Shown: positions 16,898-25,142 of the stretch, one piece after another
Numbering within the stretch: the first letter of the stretch is position 1
Layout of the letters: the number at the start of each line of letters is the position of its first letter
Assembly (NCBI GenBank): GCA_041584475.1
Contig: JBFHDX010000017.1
Location: 1 to 46,540, forward strand
From: JBFHDX01 sp041584475
GTDB taxonomy: Bacteria > Pseudomonadota > Alphaproteobacteria > UBA8366 > JADFVY01
Direction of reading: 5' to 3'
Length of the DNA stretch: 46,540 bases
The notes under the pieces: generated by a model
What the model saw: the letters and a program-made list of their open reading frames with translations, nothing else
Told to the model about the DNA's origin: nothing
The model's database searches: none
Position numbers and translations under genes: made by a program

Positions 16898-18246
16898 GCG
16901 CCCACCGGATCTTGCTGGCGCTGGCGCTGGGCGCCGCCGTCACGTTCGCGGCCCCGCTGCGGGCGCAGGCCGTGCAGGTCGAGCGCGTGGTCAGCGACGG
17001 CGGCATCGAGGCGTGGCTGGTGCGCGACCAATCGGTGCCGCTCGTCGCGATCGAGTTCTCGTTCCGCGGCGGCGCCGCGCTCGATCCGCAGGGTCTCGCC
17101 GGGCTCGCCGGCATGACCGCGAGCCTGCTCGACGAAGGCGCCGGCGACATGGACAGCCAGGCCTTCCAGCAGCGGCTCGACGATCTGTCGATCCGCCTCG
17201 GGTTCGAGGCCGGCATGGACACGATACGGGGCAGCCTCAAGACGCTGAACGACAACCGCGACGTCGCCGTCGACATGCTGCGCTTGGCGCTGACCGAACC
17301 GCGCTTCGATGCCGACGCGGTCGAACGCATCCGCCAGCAGATCCTCGTCTCGCTGTCGCGCCGCTCGACCGACCCCGACGCGATCGCCGGCGAGATCTGG
17401 TGGAAGGCGATGTTTCCGGAGCATCCATACGGCCGGCCCAGCGACGGCACGGCGCAGAGCGTTGCCGCCATCAAGATCCAGGACATGCGCGGCCTCGTCG
17501 CCGAGCGCTTCGCGCGCGATCAGCTCATCGTCGGCGTCGTCGGCGATATCGCCCCGGCCGAGCTTGGTCCACTGCTCGACCGCGCGTTCGGTGCGCTGCC
17601 GGCCAAAGGCAGGCCGGCCGATCTGCCCGACGCCGTGCCGTCCGCCGGCGGCGAGACCTACGTGGTGCGGCGCGACGTGCCGCAGAGCGTGGTCAGCTTC
17701 GGCCACGGCGGCATCAAGCGCGAGGATCCGGACTGGTACGCCGCCTACGTGATGAACTACGTGCTCGGCGGCGGCGGCTTCTCGTCGCGCCTCTACGACG
17801 AGGTGCGGGAGAAGCGCGGCCTCGCCTATTCCGTCTACAGCTATCTGAGCCCGCTGGCGGCGGGCGCCGTCTACGGCGGCGGCGTGTCGACCGCCAACGC
17901 CCGCGTCGCCGAGTCGCTGGCGGTGATCCGCGCCGAGTGGACGCGGATGCGCGACGAGGGCGTTACCGAGGGCGAGCTGCGCGACGCCAAGACCTACCTC
18001 ACGGGTTCGTTCGCGCTGCGCTTCACCAGCAGCGACGCGATCGCGCGCATCCTGGTCGGCATGCAGTACAACAATCTCGGCATCGACCATCTCGACCGGC
18101 GCAACGCCCTGATCGAGGCGGTGACCGTCGACGACGTGAACCGCGTCGCGCGCGCGCTGCTGGCGCCGGAAAAGCTGACCGTCGTCGTCGTCGGCGCGCC
18201 CGAGAACGTGGAAGCCACGGCGGAAGCGCCAGAGATCGGCGGTTAG
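16894..18246 (+). CDS. M16 family peptidase-like protein, non-catalytic subunit
   Basis: The 450-residue protein has a signal peptide (cleavage near LRAQA). It has the M16 fold, but the zinc motif is lost: the equivalent segment reads GLAGMTASLLDEGAG, without HxxEH. The C-terminal domain keeps the Arg-Tyr pair (REKRGLAYSVYSYL) typical of substrate-binding partners. This is the usual catalytic/non-catalytic division in two-subunit M16 enzymes. It is translationally coupled to the upstream gene and converges on the ion-channel gene with a 20-base gap. Confidence 0.93.
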   Translation: MSAHRILLALALGAAVTFAAPLRAQAVQVERVVSDGGIEAWLVRDQSVPLVAIEFSFRGGAALDPQGLAGLAGMTASLLDEGAGDMDSQAFQQRLDDLSIRLGFEAGMDTIRGSLKTLNDNRDVAVDMLRLALTEPRFDADAVERIRQQILVSLSRRSTDPDAIAGEIWWKAMFPEHPYGRPSDGTAQSVAAIKIQDMRGLVAERFARDQLIVGVVGDIAPAELGPLLDRAFGALPAKGRPADLPDAVPSAGGETYVVRRDVPQSVVSFGHGGIKREDPDWYAAYVMNYVLGGGGFSSRLYDEVREKRGLAYSVYSYLSPLAAGAVYGGGVSTANARVAESLAVIRAEWTRMRDEGVTEGELRDAKTYLTGSFALRFTSSDAIARILVGMQYNNLGIDHLDRRNALIEAVTVDDVNRVARALLAPEKLTVVVVGAPENVEATAEAPEIGG

Positions 18247-18266
18247 GGCGGCAAGGCCGCGCGAGA

Positions 18267-19046
18267 TCAGCTCTCGCCCTCGCTCTCGATCTTGAGCATG
18301 TGGCCGCAATGCTTGCAGTGGATCGCGTCGGGCTCGTGCCGGCCGAGGCCGCAATCAGGGCAGCTGTAGCTGATCTTCTGCGGCCGGAAGATCGTCTGCG
18401 CCAGCCGCAGGAACAAGGCGACCCCGACGACCATGATGAAGACGGCGAGCAGGCGGCCCGAGGTGCCGGTCAGGATGATGTCGCCGAAACCGGTCGTGGT
18501 CAGCGTCGCCACCGTGAAATACAGCGCGTCGACGTAGCTCTCGATGTCCGGGTTGTCGCGAAACTGCAGGACGAAGACCAGCGCGGTCACGAGGAAGATG
18601 AAAACGCCGAGATTGACGGCGCTGACGATCACGTCCTCGTTGCGCCGGAAGAACGGCGCCTCGCGCCGCAGGTCGCGCAGCACGTGGTACGAATGCAGCA
18701 GCCGCAGCGCTCGCAGCACGCGCAGGAAGACGAGGTTCTGGGTGACGAACGGCGCCAGCAGCAGCGAGAGGATCACGACGATGTCGGCGATCGTGTAGAT
18801 CTGCCGCAACATGCGCGTCTTCGAGGGCGCGATCCACAGGCGGGCGAGGAAGTCGGCGAGGATGATCGAGCCGAGCACGATATCGGCGGCGAGGATCGCC
18901 GGCGTCGGTGGCAGCGGTGCCGTGGCGATGAAGAAGGCGATCGTGCACAGATCGAAGCCGATCAGCCAATAGCGGAAGAACATGGCGTTGCGGCTGCGCC
19001 CGGTATAGAGCAGCTCGATCGCCTTCCGTGTGCGCGACTCGGCCAT
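18267..19046 (-). CDS. Voltage-gated-type potassium/ion channel with C-terminal zinc ribbon
   Basis: The 259-residue protein has six transmembrane segments. S4 carries regularly spaced arginines (FLRVLRALRLL...VLRDLRR, about 108-128). The pore loop has the selectivity filter TTTGFGD (183-189), which suggests K+ selectivity; GFG replaces the more common GYG. After the last helix comes a zinc-ribbon-like tail with Cys229, Cys232, Cys244 and Cys247 (CPDC...CKHC). This tail is unusual for the family and could sense metal, redox state or a partner. It is transcribed away from the zinc ribbon-cytochrome gene; the two starts are about 245 bases apart. Confidence 0.88.
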   Translation of the reverse strand: MAESRTRKAIELLYTGRSRNAMFFRYWLIGFDLCTIAFFIATAPLPPTPAILAADIVLGSIILADFLARLWIAPSKTRMLRQIYTIADIVVILSLLLAPFVTQNLVFLRVLRALRLLHSYHVLRDLRREAPFFRRNEDVIVSAVNLGVFIFLVTALVFVLQFRDNPDIESYVDALYFTVATLTTTGFGDIILTGTSGRLLAVFIMVVGVALFLRLAQTIFRPQKISYSCPDCGLGRHEPDAIHCKHCGHMLKIESEGES

Positions 19047-19290
19047 GCCGGCTCACCCCGTCGTCGGCGCGCCGGCCGGGCCGGCGCCTGCAGGTCGAGA
19101 ATCGTCGCTCGCGCGCGCCTTGCCAACCGGAAAATCGCTGCCGCCTCGGCCCCGGGCGCGGCCCGCTGCCGCACCGCGCGCTTGGCCCTCGACAGCCTGC
19201 GGCGCAGTCGCTAGGAATGGGGCCGGCTCGCTTGCCGGACCGCCCGGCGGGCGGATCACGCCGCCGTCCCGCGCTCTCGACAGGTGCAGA

Positions 19291-20349
19291 TTGTCACGCA
19301 GCAAACGCAAATCCGCCGACACGACCCGCCCGCGCAAGCAGCCGCCGGAAGCGGGCGGACGCAAGCCGCGCGTTGCGGCCTGCCCGTCCTGTGGCACGCC
19401 GGCGCGGGCGGATGCGAATTTCTGCCACAAATGCGGCGCCGCCCTCGAGGGCACGGCCGCCGGCGGCCGCTCGAACGTCGCGACGATCGTACTGTTCGCG
19501 GCGATCGTCGCAGCGGTGTTCGCGGCGACGCTTGGCGCCGCCCTGTATTTCGGCGCTGACCGTTTCGGCGCGCCGCCGCAGTCGGCGTCGCGCCCCGCCG
19601 CCCCGGCGCCGGGCACCATGCCCGATATCGCCAGCATGCCGCCGCGCGAGGCCGCCGACCGCCTGTTCAATCGCGTCATGATGGCGGAGTCGCAGGGCAA
19701 CATGGAGGAGGCGTTGCAGTTCGCGCCGATGGCGCTGCAGGCGTACGAGCAGGTCGGCCAGCTCGACGCCGACGCGCACTACCACCTCGGGCTCATCCAC
19801 GCGGTCGCCGGCGACATCGACGGCGTGCGCGAACAGGTCCGCATCCTCAAGGGCTTCGCGCCGAACCACCTGCTGGCGCTGACGCTCGAGTTCGACATCG
19901 CCGAGCGGACCGGCGACGCCGCGGCGGCGGGCCGGACGGCCGCCGCCTTCGCCGCCGCCTATGCGAGCGAGATCGCCACCGGGCGGCCGGAATACGATGC
20001 GCACCGCACCTCGATCGAGAACTTCCGCAGCCTGGTCGCGACGCCGCCGCCGGCCGAATCGATGCTGGAGTCGGGGCCGAACCGCGGCGCCGCCCTTTTC
20101 GCCATGCGCTGCGGCGGCTGCCACGGCCAGCGCGCCGCCGGCAGCGCCAACGGCCCGCCGCTGGTGCACGAGATCTACGAGCCGGGCCACCACGACGACG
20201 CCGCCTTCCGCCGCGCCGTCCGCGAGGGCGTCGAGGCGCATCACTGGGCGTTCGGCCACATGCCGCCGATCGACGGGCTGTCGGACGACGAGATCGCGGA
20301 TATCATCGTCTATGTCCGCGCGCTGCAGGTGGTCGCCGGCATCCGCTGA
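19291..20349 (+). CDS. Zinc ribbon - TM - helical repeat - cytochrome c fusion protein
   Basis: With the TTG start at 19291 (AGGTG six bases upstream) the product has 352 residues. A basic N-terminus precedes a zinc ribbon with Cys31, Cys34, Cys45 and Cys48 (CPSC...CHKC). One transmembrane helix follows at about 63-87, then a Pro/Ala linker and a TPR-like helical region (about 110-235). A class I cytochrome c domain has haem motif C274GGCH278 and a likely distal Met ligand in GHMPP. The predicted topology puts the ribbon in the cytoplasm and the haem in the periplasm. The frame is open to 19030, but that part overlaps the divergent channel gene. I do not know a characterised protein of this layout. 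Confidence 0.75.
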   Translation: MSRSKRKSADTTRPRKQPPEAGGRKPRVAACPSCGTPARADANFCHKCGAALEGTAAGGRSNVATIVLFAAIVAAVFAATLGAALYFGADRFGAPPQSASRPAAPAPGTMPDIASMPPREAADRLFNRVMMAESQGNMEEALQFAPMALQAYEQVGQLDADAHYHLGLIHAVAGDIDGVREQVRILKGFAPNHLLALTLEFDIAERTGDAAAAGRTAAAFAAAYASEIATGRPEYDAHRTSIENFRSLVATPPPAESMLESGPNRGAALFAMRCGGCHGQRAAGSANGPPLVHEIYEPGHHDDAAFRRAVREGVEAHHWAFGHMPPIDGLSDDEIADIIVYVRALQVVAGIR

Positions 20350-20391
20350 GGGCTGTCGCCAGGTGGCGGCGCCGCCGAGGGAGTCTGGCCG

Positions 20392-20880
20392 ATGACCGGA
20401 GAAGACCCGTTTTCGCTCGAGGGCGGCTGCACCTGCGGCACCGTGCGCTACCGCATGGCGAGCCGGCCGCTGTTCGTCCATTGCTGCCACTGCCGCTGGT
20501 GCCAGCGCGAGACCGGCGCCTCGTTCGCGCTCAACGCCATGATCGAGACCGACCGCGTCGTCCTGCTGCGGGGCGCGCCCGAGATCGTCGACACGCCCTC
20601 GAACAGCGGCCGCGGCCAGCGCATCGCGCGTTGCCCGCAATGCCGGATCGCGCTGTGGAGCCACTATGCCGGCGCCGGCGAGGCGATCGCCTTCGTGCGC
20701 GTCGGCACGCTCGACGAGCCCGACCGCCTGCCGCCCGACATCCACATCTTCACCGCCTCGAAGCAGCCCTGGGTCGTGCTGCCCTACGGCACGCCGGCCG
20801 TGCCGGAATACTACGACCGCAACGAGCACTGGCCGGAGGCGAGCCTCGCCCGCCGGCGCGCGGCGCTGGAGCAGGGGTGA
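20392..20880 (+). CDS. GFA family protein (glutathione-dependent formaldehyde-activating-like)
   Basis: The 162-residue protein has the zinc-binding pattern of the GFA/CENP-V fold: GGCTCG (Cys13, Cys15), CCHCRWCQ (Cys32, Cys34, Cys37) and RCPQC (Cys81, Cys84). The family is named after an enzyme proposed to make S-hydroxymethylglutathione, but most members have no proven activity. It starts 42 bases after the cytochrome fusion gene and could be in the same transcript. Confidence 0.92.
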   Translation: MTGEDPFSLEGGCTCGTVRYRMASRPLFVHCCHCRWCQRETGASFALNAMIETDRVVLLRGAPEIVDTPSNSGRGQRIARCPQCRIALWSHYAGAGEAIAFVRVGTLDEPDRLPPDIHIFTASKQPWVVLPYGTPAVPEYYDRNEHWPEASLARRRAALEQG

Positions 20881-21091
20881 GGGCGGTGGCGGTGTCGCTC
20901 CTGCCCTTCGACCCCCGCACCCCGGAGCGGGGCTTCCTCGCCGTTGCCGGTCGGACCGTGCTCCCGCTCTCCCGCCCGCGGCGGCGGCGGGCCCGGGAGG
21001 GGGTGGTCGGCGCCGTCGTACCGTCGTCGAGGCGATGCGGTGCCATCGCATCACCATCCCGCGACACTCCCTCCGGCGGCTCGAGGAAGCC

Positions 21092-21877
21092 ATGGTTCTG
21101 GACCGGCTGCTATTGATCCCCCTCCTGCTGTCGCTGCTCACGCTGCGGGCGGGTCTCGCCGCCGAGCACGAGGCGCCGTGGGACCGCGTCGGCGCCTTCG
21201 TGGATGACGCCGCGTCGCAACCTGCCGACGCGCTCACCGGGCGCTGCCCCGTGCCGCCGCCCGACGGCGCCTGCACCTACAACTATCCGCGGCTGCGGGA
21301 GACCTGCGAGGTCCGCGACACGGCCAAGCTCGGCCGCTTCGGCGAGGATCGCTACATCGTCGCCCGCTATCTGCGCACGACGGTCTTCGACGGGGGCGCG
21401 GGGGGCGAGCCCTTCGCCTGCGGCGCCGACGAGATCGTGCTGGCGGCGCTGTCCGGCGACGGCCGGGCGCGCGTCGTCTGGCGCGATGCGACCGAGCGCA
21501 GCTTCTGGTTCATTTCGTCGGCAAGCCTCGTGACCACGCCGGGCGGCGAGAGGATCCTCGCGGTCCTCTACTGCGTCAACGGCACCGGCGGCTGCGCGCA
21601 GGGCATGCTGATCTGGGCCGGCGAGGCCTGGCAACAGCTCGAGCGCGACGACAGCTGGGCGCCCGTCTACCGCGACCTGCCCGCCGGCTACCGCCCGCAC
21701 AAGAGCCCCGAGATCGACCTCGGCGAGCTCACCTGGGAGCAGCACCTCGCGCACCGCGATGACGCCAATTGCTGCCCGTCCGGGCGCATCGACTTCCGGC
21801 TCGCGATCGTCGACGGCAAGCTGGCCGTCAAGTCGTACCGGATCGTCGTGCCGGAAGCGGCGCCGCCGGACAACTGA
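21092..21877 (+). CDS. Secreted hypothetical protein
   Basis: The product has 261 residues and begins with a signal peptide (LLLIPLLLSLLTLRAGLAA), so it is exported. The mature part has about ten cysteines, including NCCPSG near the C-terminus, which suggests disulfides. I do not recognise the family; the pattern ILAVLYCVNGTGGCAQGML and the late FRLAIVDGKLAVKSYRI look like a globular beta-rich domain. The start at 21092 follows GAGGAA. Part of its N-terminal coding sequence (LTGRCP.PP) has a short near-copy at 23407-23440. Confidence 0.7.
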   Translation: MVLDRLLLIPLLLSLLTLRAGLAAEHEAPWDRVGAFVDDAASQPADALTGRCPVPPPDGACTYNYPRLRETCEVRDTAKLGRFGEDRYIVARYLRTTVFDGGAGGEPFACGADEIVLAALSGDGRARVVWRDATERSFWFISSASLVTTPGGERILAVLYCVNGTGGCAQGMLIWAGEAWQQLERDDSWAPVYRDLPAGYRPHKSPEIDLGELTWEQHLAHRDDANCCPSGRIDFRLAIVDGKLAVKSYRIVVPEAAPPDN

Positions 21878-21969
21878 GGGGCATCGGCACCGCAACGAGG
21901 GGTCTCCGATGGCTGCATCGCTCCCGTGGCAGGCACCAGGCAGCACGCGAGAAGCACGCTCGCCTGCCG

Positions 21970-22230
21970 GCCGCTCGAAACTGTGAACAGGATGATCGGT
22001 TTCTCCGATATGGCGGACAAATTGCGCCGTACCAATTTCGAGAAAATCAATTTGCGGTAGATGACGGGACGGCCCGGAACGAGGACGTCGAAATCCCCGA
22101 GGGCAGCGTCGCCTGCATCGATGTCACAAGTGGGAAGCCCGGTCGTGTCGGCGATCCACGCCGCGTGTTCGGCGGTGCTTCCGCACTTGCTCGCGCAGGA
22201 AATCTTTCCGTTCGTGGAATCCCCATTTCA
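21970..22230 (-). pseudogene. Flavodoxin-like gene fragment
   Basis: On the minus strand one frame reads as a flavodoxin-like protein. It has a degenerate N-terminal FMN-phosphate loop region (KISCASKCGSTAEHAAWIAD), then LGDFDVLVPGRPVIYRKL and SEKPIILFTVSSG, which match the central strands of small flavodoxins. There is no start codon in place, and the glycine/threonine loop is altered. The frame runs out of homology near 21970, so both ends are missing. The stretch is lower in GC than its surroundings. It looks like a leftover from transferred DNA at the left edge of the segment carrying the lactonase-like gene. Confidence 0.5.
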
Positions 22231-22364
22231 CCCGGGAAATCCTGGGATCGGGAAGACGTCTACCGCCGGGCCGAGGGCAGTCGTTGATTCAGGTCATTGC
22301 CCGCTAACCGGTCCTCGACCATGCTGTCCCTGGTGCGGGCGGCACCGGTGCCGGAGCTAGCTGC

Positions 22365-23276
22365 ATGACCGGCGAAGCAATGACAGAGACCGCAGTCGAC
22401 GCAACCCCGGCGATCAGGTCATTGCGGGTGTTCAGTTCGGGATCGGCCGAGCAGCACGCAGAGCACCGCTACGGAAGCTCGAAGCCACAGCTCTGGTGGG
22501 TGCTGACATCGCGGAGTTGGGTCAAGCTCCCGCTCAGCTACTTCCTGATCGAGCATAAGGATGGACCCATCCTTTTCGATGCCGGGATGGACCCGGCCAT
22601 CGTTTCCGACCCGAACTATATCTCGCAAGCGATCGGCCGGTTCCTGTTTCGGCGGATTTTCCGAATGCATATCTCGGAGGAAGATCGACTCGACAGGGTG
22701 TTGGCAAATGACGGTTTTGTGGCGTCCGATATCGATCTTGCCATCATTTCACATCTTCACTTCGACCATGTGGGCGGTATCGCGCATATCCCGCAGGCCA
22801 AACTGCTTGTCAGCGAGCGGGAGTGGGCGCAACTCGCGGAGCCGCATCCGGAAAGGGAGTGGATCCCGAGAGAACACATCGAGATCCCCGGCGCGCAATG
22901 GCAGCCTTTTGCGTTTCATCCCACCGACGATCCGCTCTTTGAAGGCTTCGAAGGTATTTACGATGTCGCGGGCGACGGCTCGATGATCCTTCTGCCGACG
23001 CCGGGACACACGCCGGGGTCACTGTCCATGCTCATCCGGCGCGAAGCCTGGGCGCCGATCCTTCTGGTGGGCGATCTGACGTACGAAGCGCGGCTTCTGG
23101 ATGAAGATCGCACCTCAGGCACGGGAGACCCTGCCGTCCTTCGCGCGTCCTTCGCGAAGGTGAGGAATTTGAAGGACCGTCTGCCGGGCCTCGTGATCGT
23201 GCCCTCGCATGACTTCTCGGCGGCAGCCGACATAGCAAGGGCGACGCGCTCCGAACCGGCGCCTGGAACGGGGTGA
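22365..23276 (+). CDS. MBL-fold metallo-hydrolase, N-acyl homoserine lactonase-like
   Basis: The 303-residue protein has the metallo-beta-lactamase zinc motif HLHFDHVGG (His130, His132, Asp134, His135), a second His in LLPTPGHTPGSLSML, and an Asp ligand in LLVGDLTYEA. A last His lies in IVPSHDF. The order and spacing resemble AHL lactonases (AttM/AiiA type), which open the lactone ring of quorum-sensing signals, but substrate specificity cannot be read. In-frame ATGs at 22365 and 22380 are both possible starts. Base composition is lower in GC than neighbours, and both flanks contain gene fragments, so I infer transfer. Confidence 0.86.
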   Translation: MTGEAMTETAVDATPAIRSLRVFSSGSAEQHAEHRYGSSKPQLWWVLTSRSWVKLPLSYFLIEHKDGPILFDAGMDPAIVSDPNYISQAIGRFLFRRIFRMHISEEDRLDRVLANDGFVASDIDLAIISHLHFDHVGGIAHIPQAKLLVSEREWAQLAEPHPEREWIPREHIEIPGAQWQPFAFHPTDDPLFEGFEGIYDVAGDGSMILLPTPGHTPGSLSMLIRREAWAPILLVGDLTYEARLLDEDRTSGTGDPAVLRASFAKVRNLKDRLPGLVIVPSHDFSAAADIARATRSEPAPGTG

Positions 23277-23569
23277 ACGCCGAGTCGGCGGGTGACGGGG
23301 TCTGCGGCGACATCGCCCGTGGTCCAGCTGCGACAGCCCGGCCGCCAAGTGTTCGTCGATCTGCCTGACATCGAGGCCGTGTCTTGGGAACGATTCCACG
23401 ACGGCCCGTCGAGGCGCTCACCGGCCGCTGCCCCGCGCCGCCGACCGAGAATTGAACGGGCTCGAACCGGCGGCGAAAGGCCGCAGCGTGGCTCCCGCAC
23501 GGGTCTCGCGGCGTGTATAGTCGAGCCGGCGCCGGCCCCGCGGCGGGCCGACGGAGGGACCGTGCCGAC
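23277..23569. other. Intergenic segment with gene fragments
   Basis: No intact gene is seen. On the minus strand, 23310-23399 reads ESFPRHGLDVRQIDEHLAA, which looks protein-like but is cut off and unrecognised. Bases 23407-23440 nearly repeat a stretch of the secreted hypothetical gene at about 21230 (peptide ALTGRCPAPP against ALTGRCPVPP) and then hit a stop. Both support the idea that this is a recombination scar. Confidence 0.35.
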
Positions 23570-24745
23570 ATGGATATCCACCTCGCGCTGATCACGCTCG
23601 GCGGGCTGTTCGCCATCGGCCTCGCGACCGACGAGATCGGCCGGCGGACTCGGCTGCCGCGGGTCACCCTGCTGATCCTGTTCGGCGTCCTCGCCGGGCC
23701 CGTCGGCTTCGATCTCGTGCCGCCGGAGATCGTCGGCTGGTACGAATTCCTTGCGGCGGCGGCGCTCACCATGGTCGCCTTCCTGCTCGGCGGCGCGCTG
23801 TCCCGCGACCAGCTGCGGCGGCACGGCCGGGAGATCCTGACGATCTCGCTTGCCGTCGTCGTCGCGAGCCTGGTCGTCGTCGGCGTCGGCCTCGTCGCGC
23901 TCGGCGTCCCGCTCGCGCTGGCGCTGCTGCTGGCGGGGATCGCCACCGCCACGGCGCCGGCGGCGACGCTCGACGTCATCCACCAAGCCGGCGTCAGGGG
24001 GCGGTTCGTCGAGACCCTGAAGGGCATCGTCGCCATCGACGACGCCTGGGGGCTGATCGCCTTCTCGCTGATGCTGATCGCCGTCAACGCGCTGGCCGGC
24101 AACGGCGTGCTCGCGGTGCTCTACGAAGGTGCGCGCGAATTCGCCGGCGCCGTCGCGGTCGGCGCGGCGATCGGAATCCCGGCGGCTTATCTGACCGGGC
24201 GCCTGCGTCGCGGCGAGCCGCTGCAGGCCGAGGCGCTCGCAATCGTCTTCCTGCTGGCCGGGGTCTCGGTGTGGCTCGACGTCTCGTTCCTCATCGCCGG
24301 CGTCGTCGCCGGCGCCGTCGTCGTCAACTTCGCCAGCCACCATACGCGGGCGTTCCACGAGATCGAGCACATCGAGTGGCCGTTCATGATCCTGTTCTTT
24401 TTCCTCGCCGGCGCCTCGCTGCAGCTCGGTCACTGGCGCGAATTCGGCGCCGTCGCCGTCGGCTACTTCGTGCTGCGCACGGTCTCCCGGCTCGCCGGCG
24501 GCTGGATCGGCGCCACGTTGTGCGCCGCGCCGGCGGCCTGGCGCCGCTGGGTCGGCGTAGCGCTGCTGCCGCAGGCCGGCGTCGCGGTCGGCATGGCGCT
24601 GGTCGCCGGCGACCGCTTCCCCGAGCTGCGCGAGGCGATCCTCGGCGTCACCATCGCGACGACGGTCGCCTTCGAGATCGCCGGGCCGTTCGCGACGCTG
24701 CTCGCGCTCCACAGGGCGGGGAGAAGCCAAGCTCGAAATCGGTGA
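23570..24745 (+). CDS. Cation:proton antiporter (CPA/KefB-type membrane domain)
   Basis: The 391-residue protein has about twelve hydrophobic segments of a Na+/H+ exchanger domain. The conserved unwound-helix region is visible as GIATATAPAATLDVIHQAG, followed by VAIDDAWGLIAFS, whose Asp pair is the expected ion/proton site. It has no cytoplasmic TrkA-N domain. The start at 23570 puts the first helix immediately after the Met; a GGAGG lies about 12 bases upstream. The last dozen residues (after LLAL) seem to come from inserted DNA: the homologous 3' end, including a different terminus, is found again at 26179-26345. Confidence 0.88.
   Translation: MDIHLALITLGGLFAIGLATDEIGRRTRLPRVTLLILFGVLAGPVGFDLVPPEIVGWYEFLAAAALTMVAFLLGGALSRDQLRRHGREILTISLAVVVASLVVVGVGLVALGVPLALALLLAGIATATAPAATLDVIHQAGVRGRFVETLKGIVAIDDAWGLIAFSLMLIAVNALAGNGVLAVLYEGAREFAGAVAVGAAIGIPAAYLTGRLRRGEPLQAEALAIVFLLAGVSVWLDVSFLIAGVVAGAVVVNFASHHTRAFHEIEHIEWPFMILFFFLAGASLQLGHWREFGAVAVGYFVLRTVSRLAGGWIGATLCAAPAAWRRWVGVALLPQAGVAVGMALVAGDRFPELREAILGVTIATTVAFEIAGPFATLLALHRAGRSQARNR
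24573..24709 (+). repeat. Direct repeat copy 1 (antiporter 3' coding end)
   Basis: This 137-base stretch of the antiporter gene recurs at 26179-26314 in the same orientation with one base deleted and two substitutions. The match starts at AGGCCGGCGTCGCGGT and stops abruptly after CTGCTCGCGCTC. The segment between the two copies carries the transglutaminase-like gene. Confidence 0.9.
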
Positions 24746-24995
24746 GGAACAAATGCACCGGCATCGCACGCGAAAGCTCGAGCGGTTCCGACGCGGCGAC
24801 CCGATCGCCGCCCCTGAACAGATCTGACCCCGCCACAGGCGTCACTTCCAAAGTGTCGCTCGCGGCAAGACATCCCTGTCGAAGATCCGGCTCGCCGCCG
24901 AATCCGTTGGACAGCACGGCTGTCGCGAACCTCGATGGGCCGTAACACGGAGGAGCAACGGCCAGGGCCCTGACGGACCCGACGAGCCGGTACGG
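24710..24995 (-). pseudogene. Unrecognised gene fragment truncated at the antiporter junction
   Basis: A minus-strand frame open from about 24993 reads as ordinary protein sequence (LVGSVRALAVAPPCYGPSRF, LSNGFGGEPDLRQG, LEVTPVAGSDLFRGGDRVAA, SRAMPVHLFLTDFELGFS). It loses this character exactly where the antiporter homology begins (24709). A GTG at 24917 is the only plausible internal start. I do not recognise the family. Its abrupt end at the repeat boundary marks a DNA junction. Confidence 0.45.
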
Positions 24996-25142
24996 GCAAA
25001 TTCACTGGGGGTTTCCCACAATCCGTTGCAGAACGATGCTAGGATCGTCGCGACGTTGGCTGCCGCCCAGCGCCCAAGCGGTGTGCCGCACTAGCCTCGT
25101 CGAGGCGACGCCAAGCATGGTCCCCTGGCAGCGGAGAACGCG

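Noticed and set aside
22061..22360. Walker-A-like GNPGIGKTS in a 99-codon plus-strand frame
   Set aside because: No Walker B or other NTPase features follow, the frame is short, and the opposite strand reads as a flavodoxin remnant. The match is coincidental.
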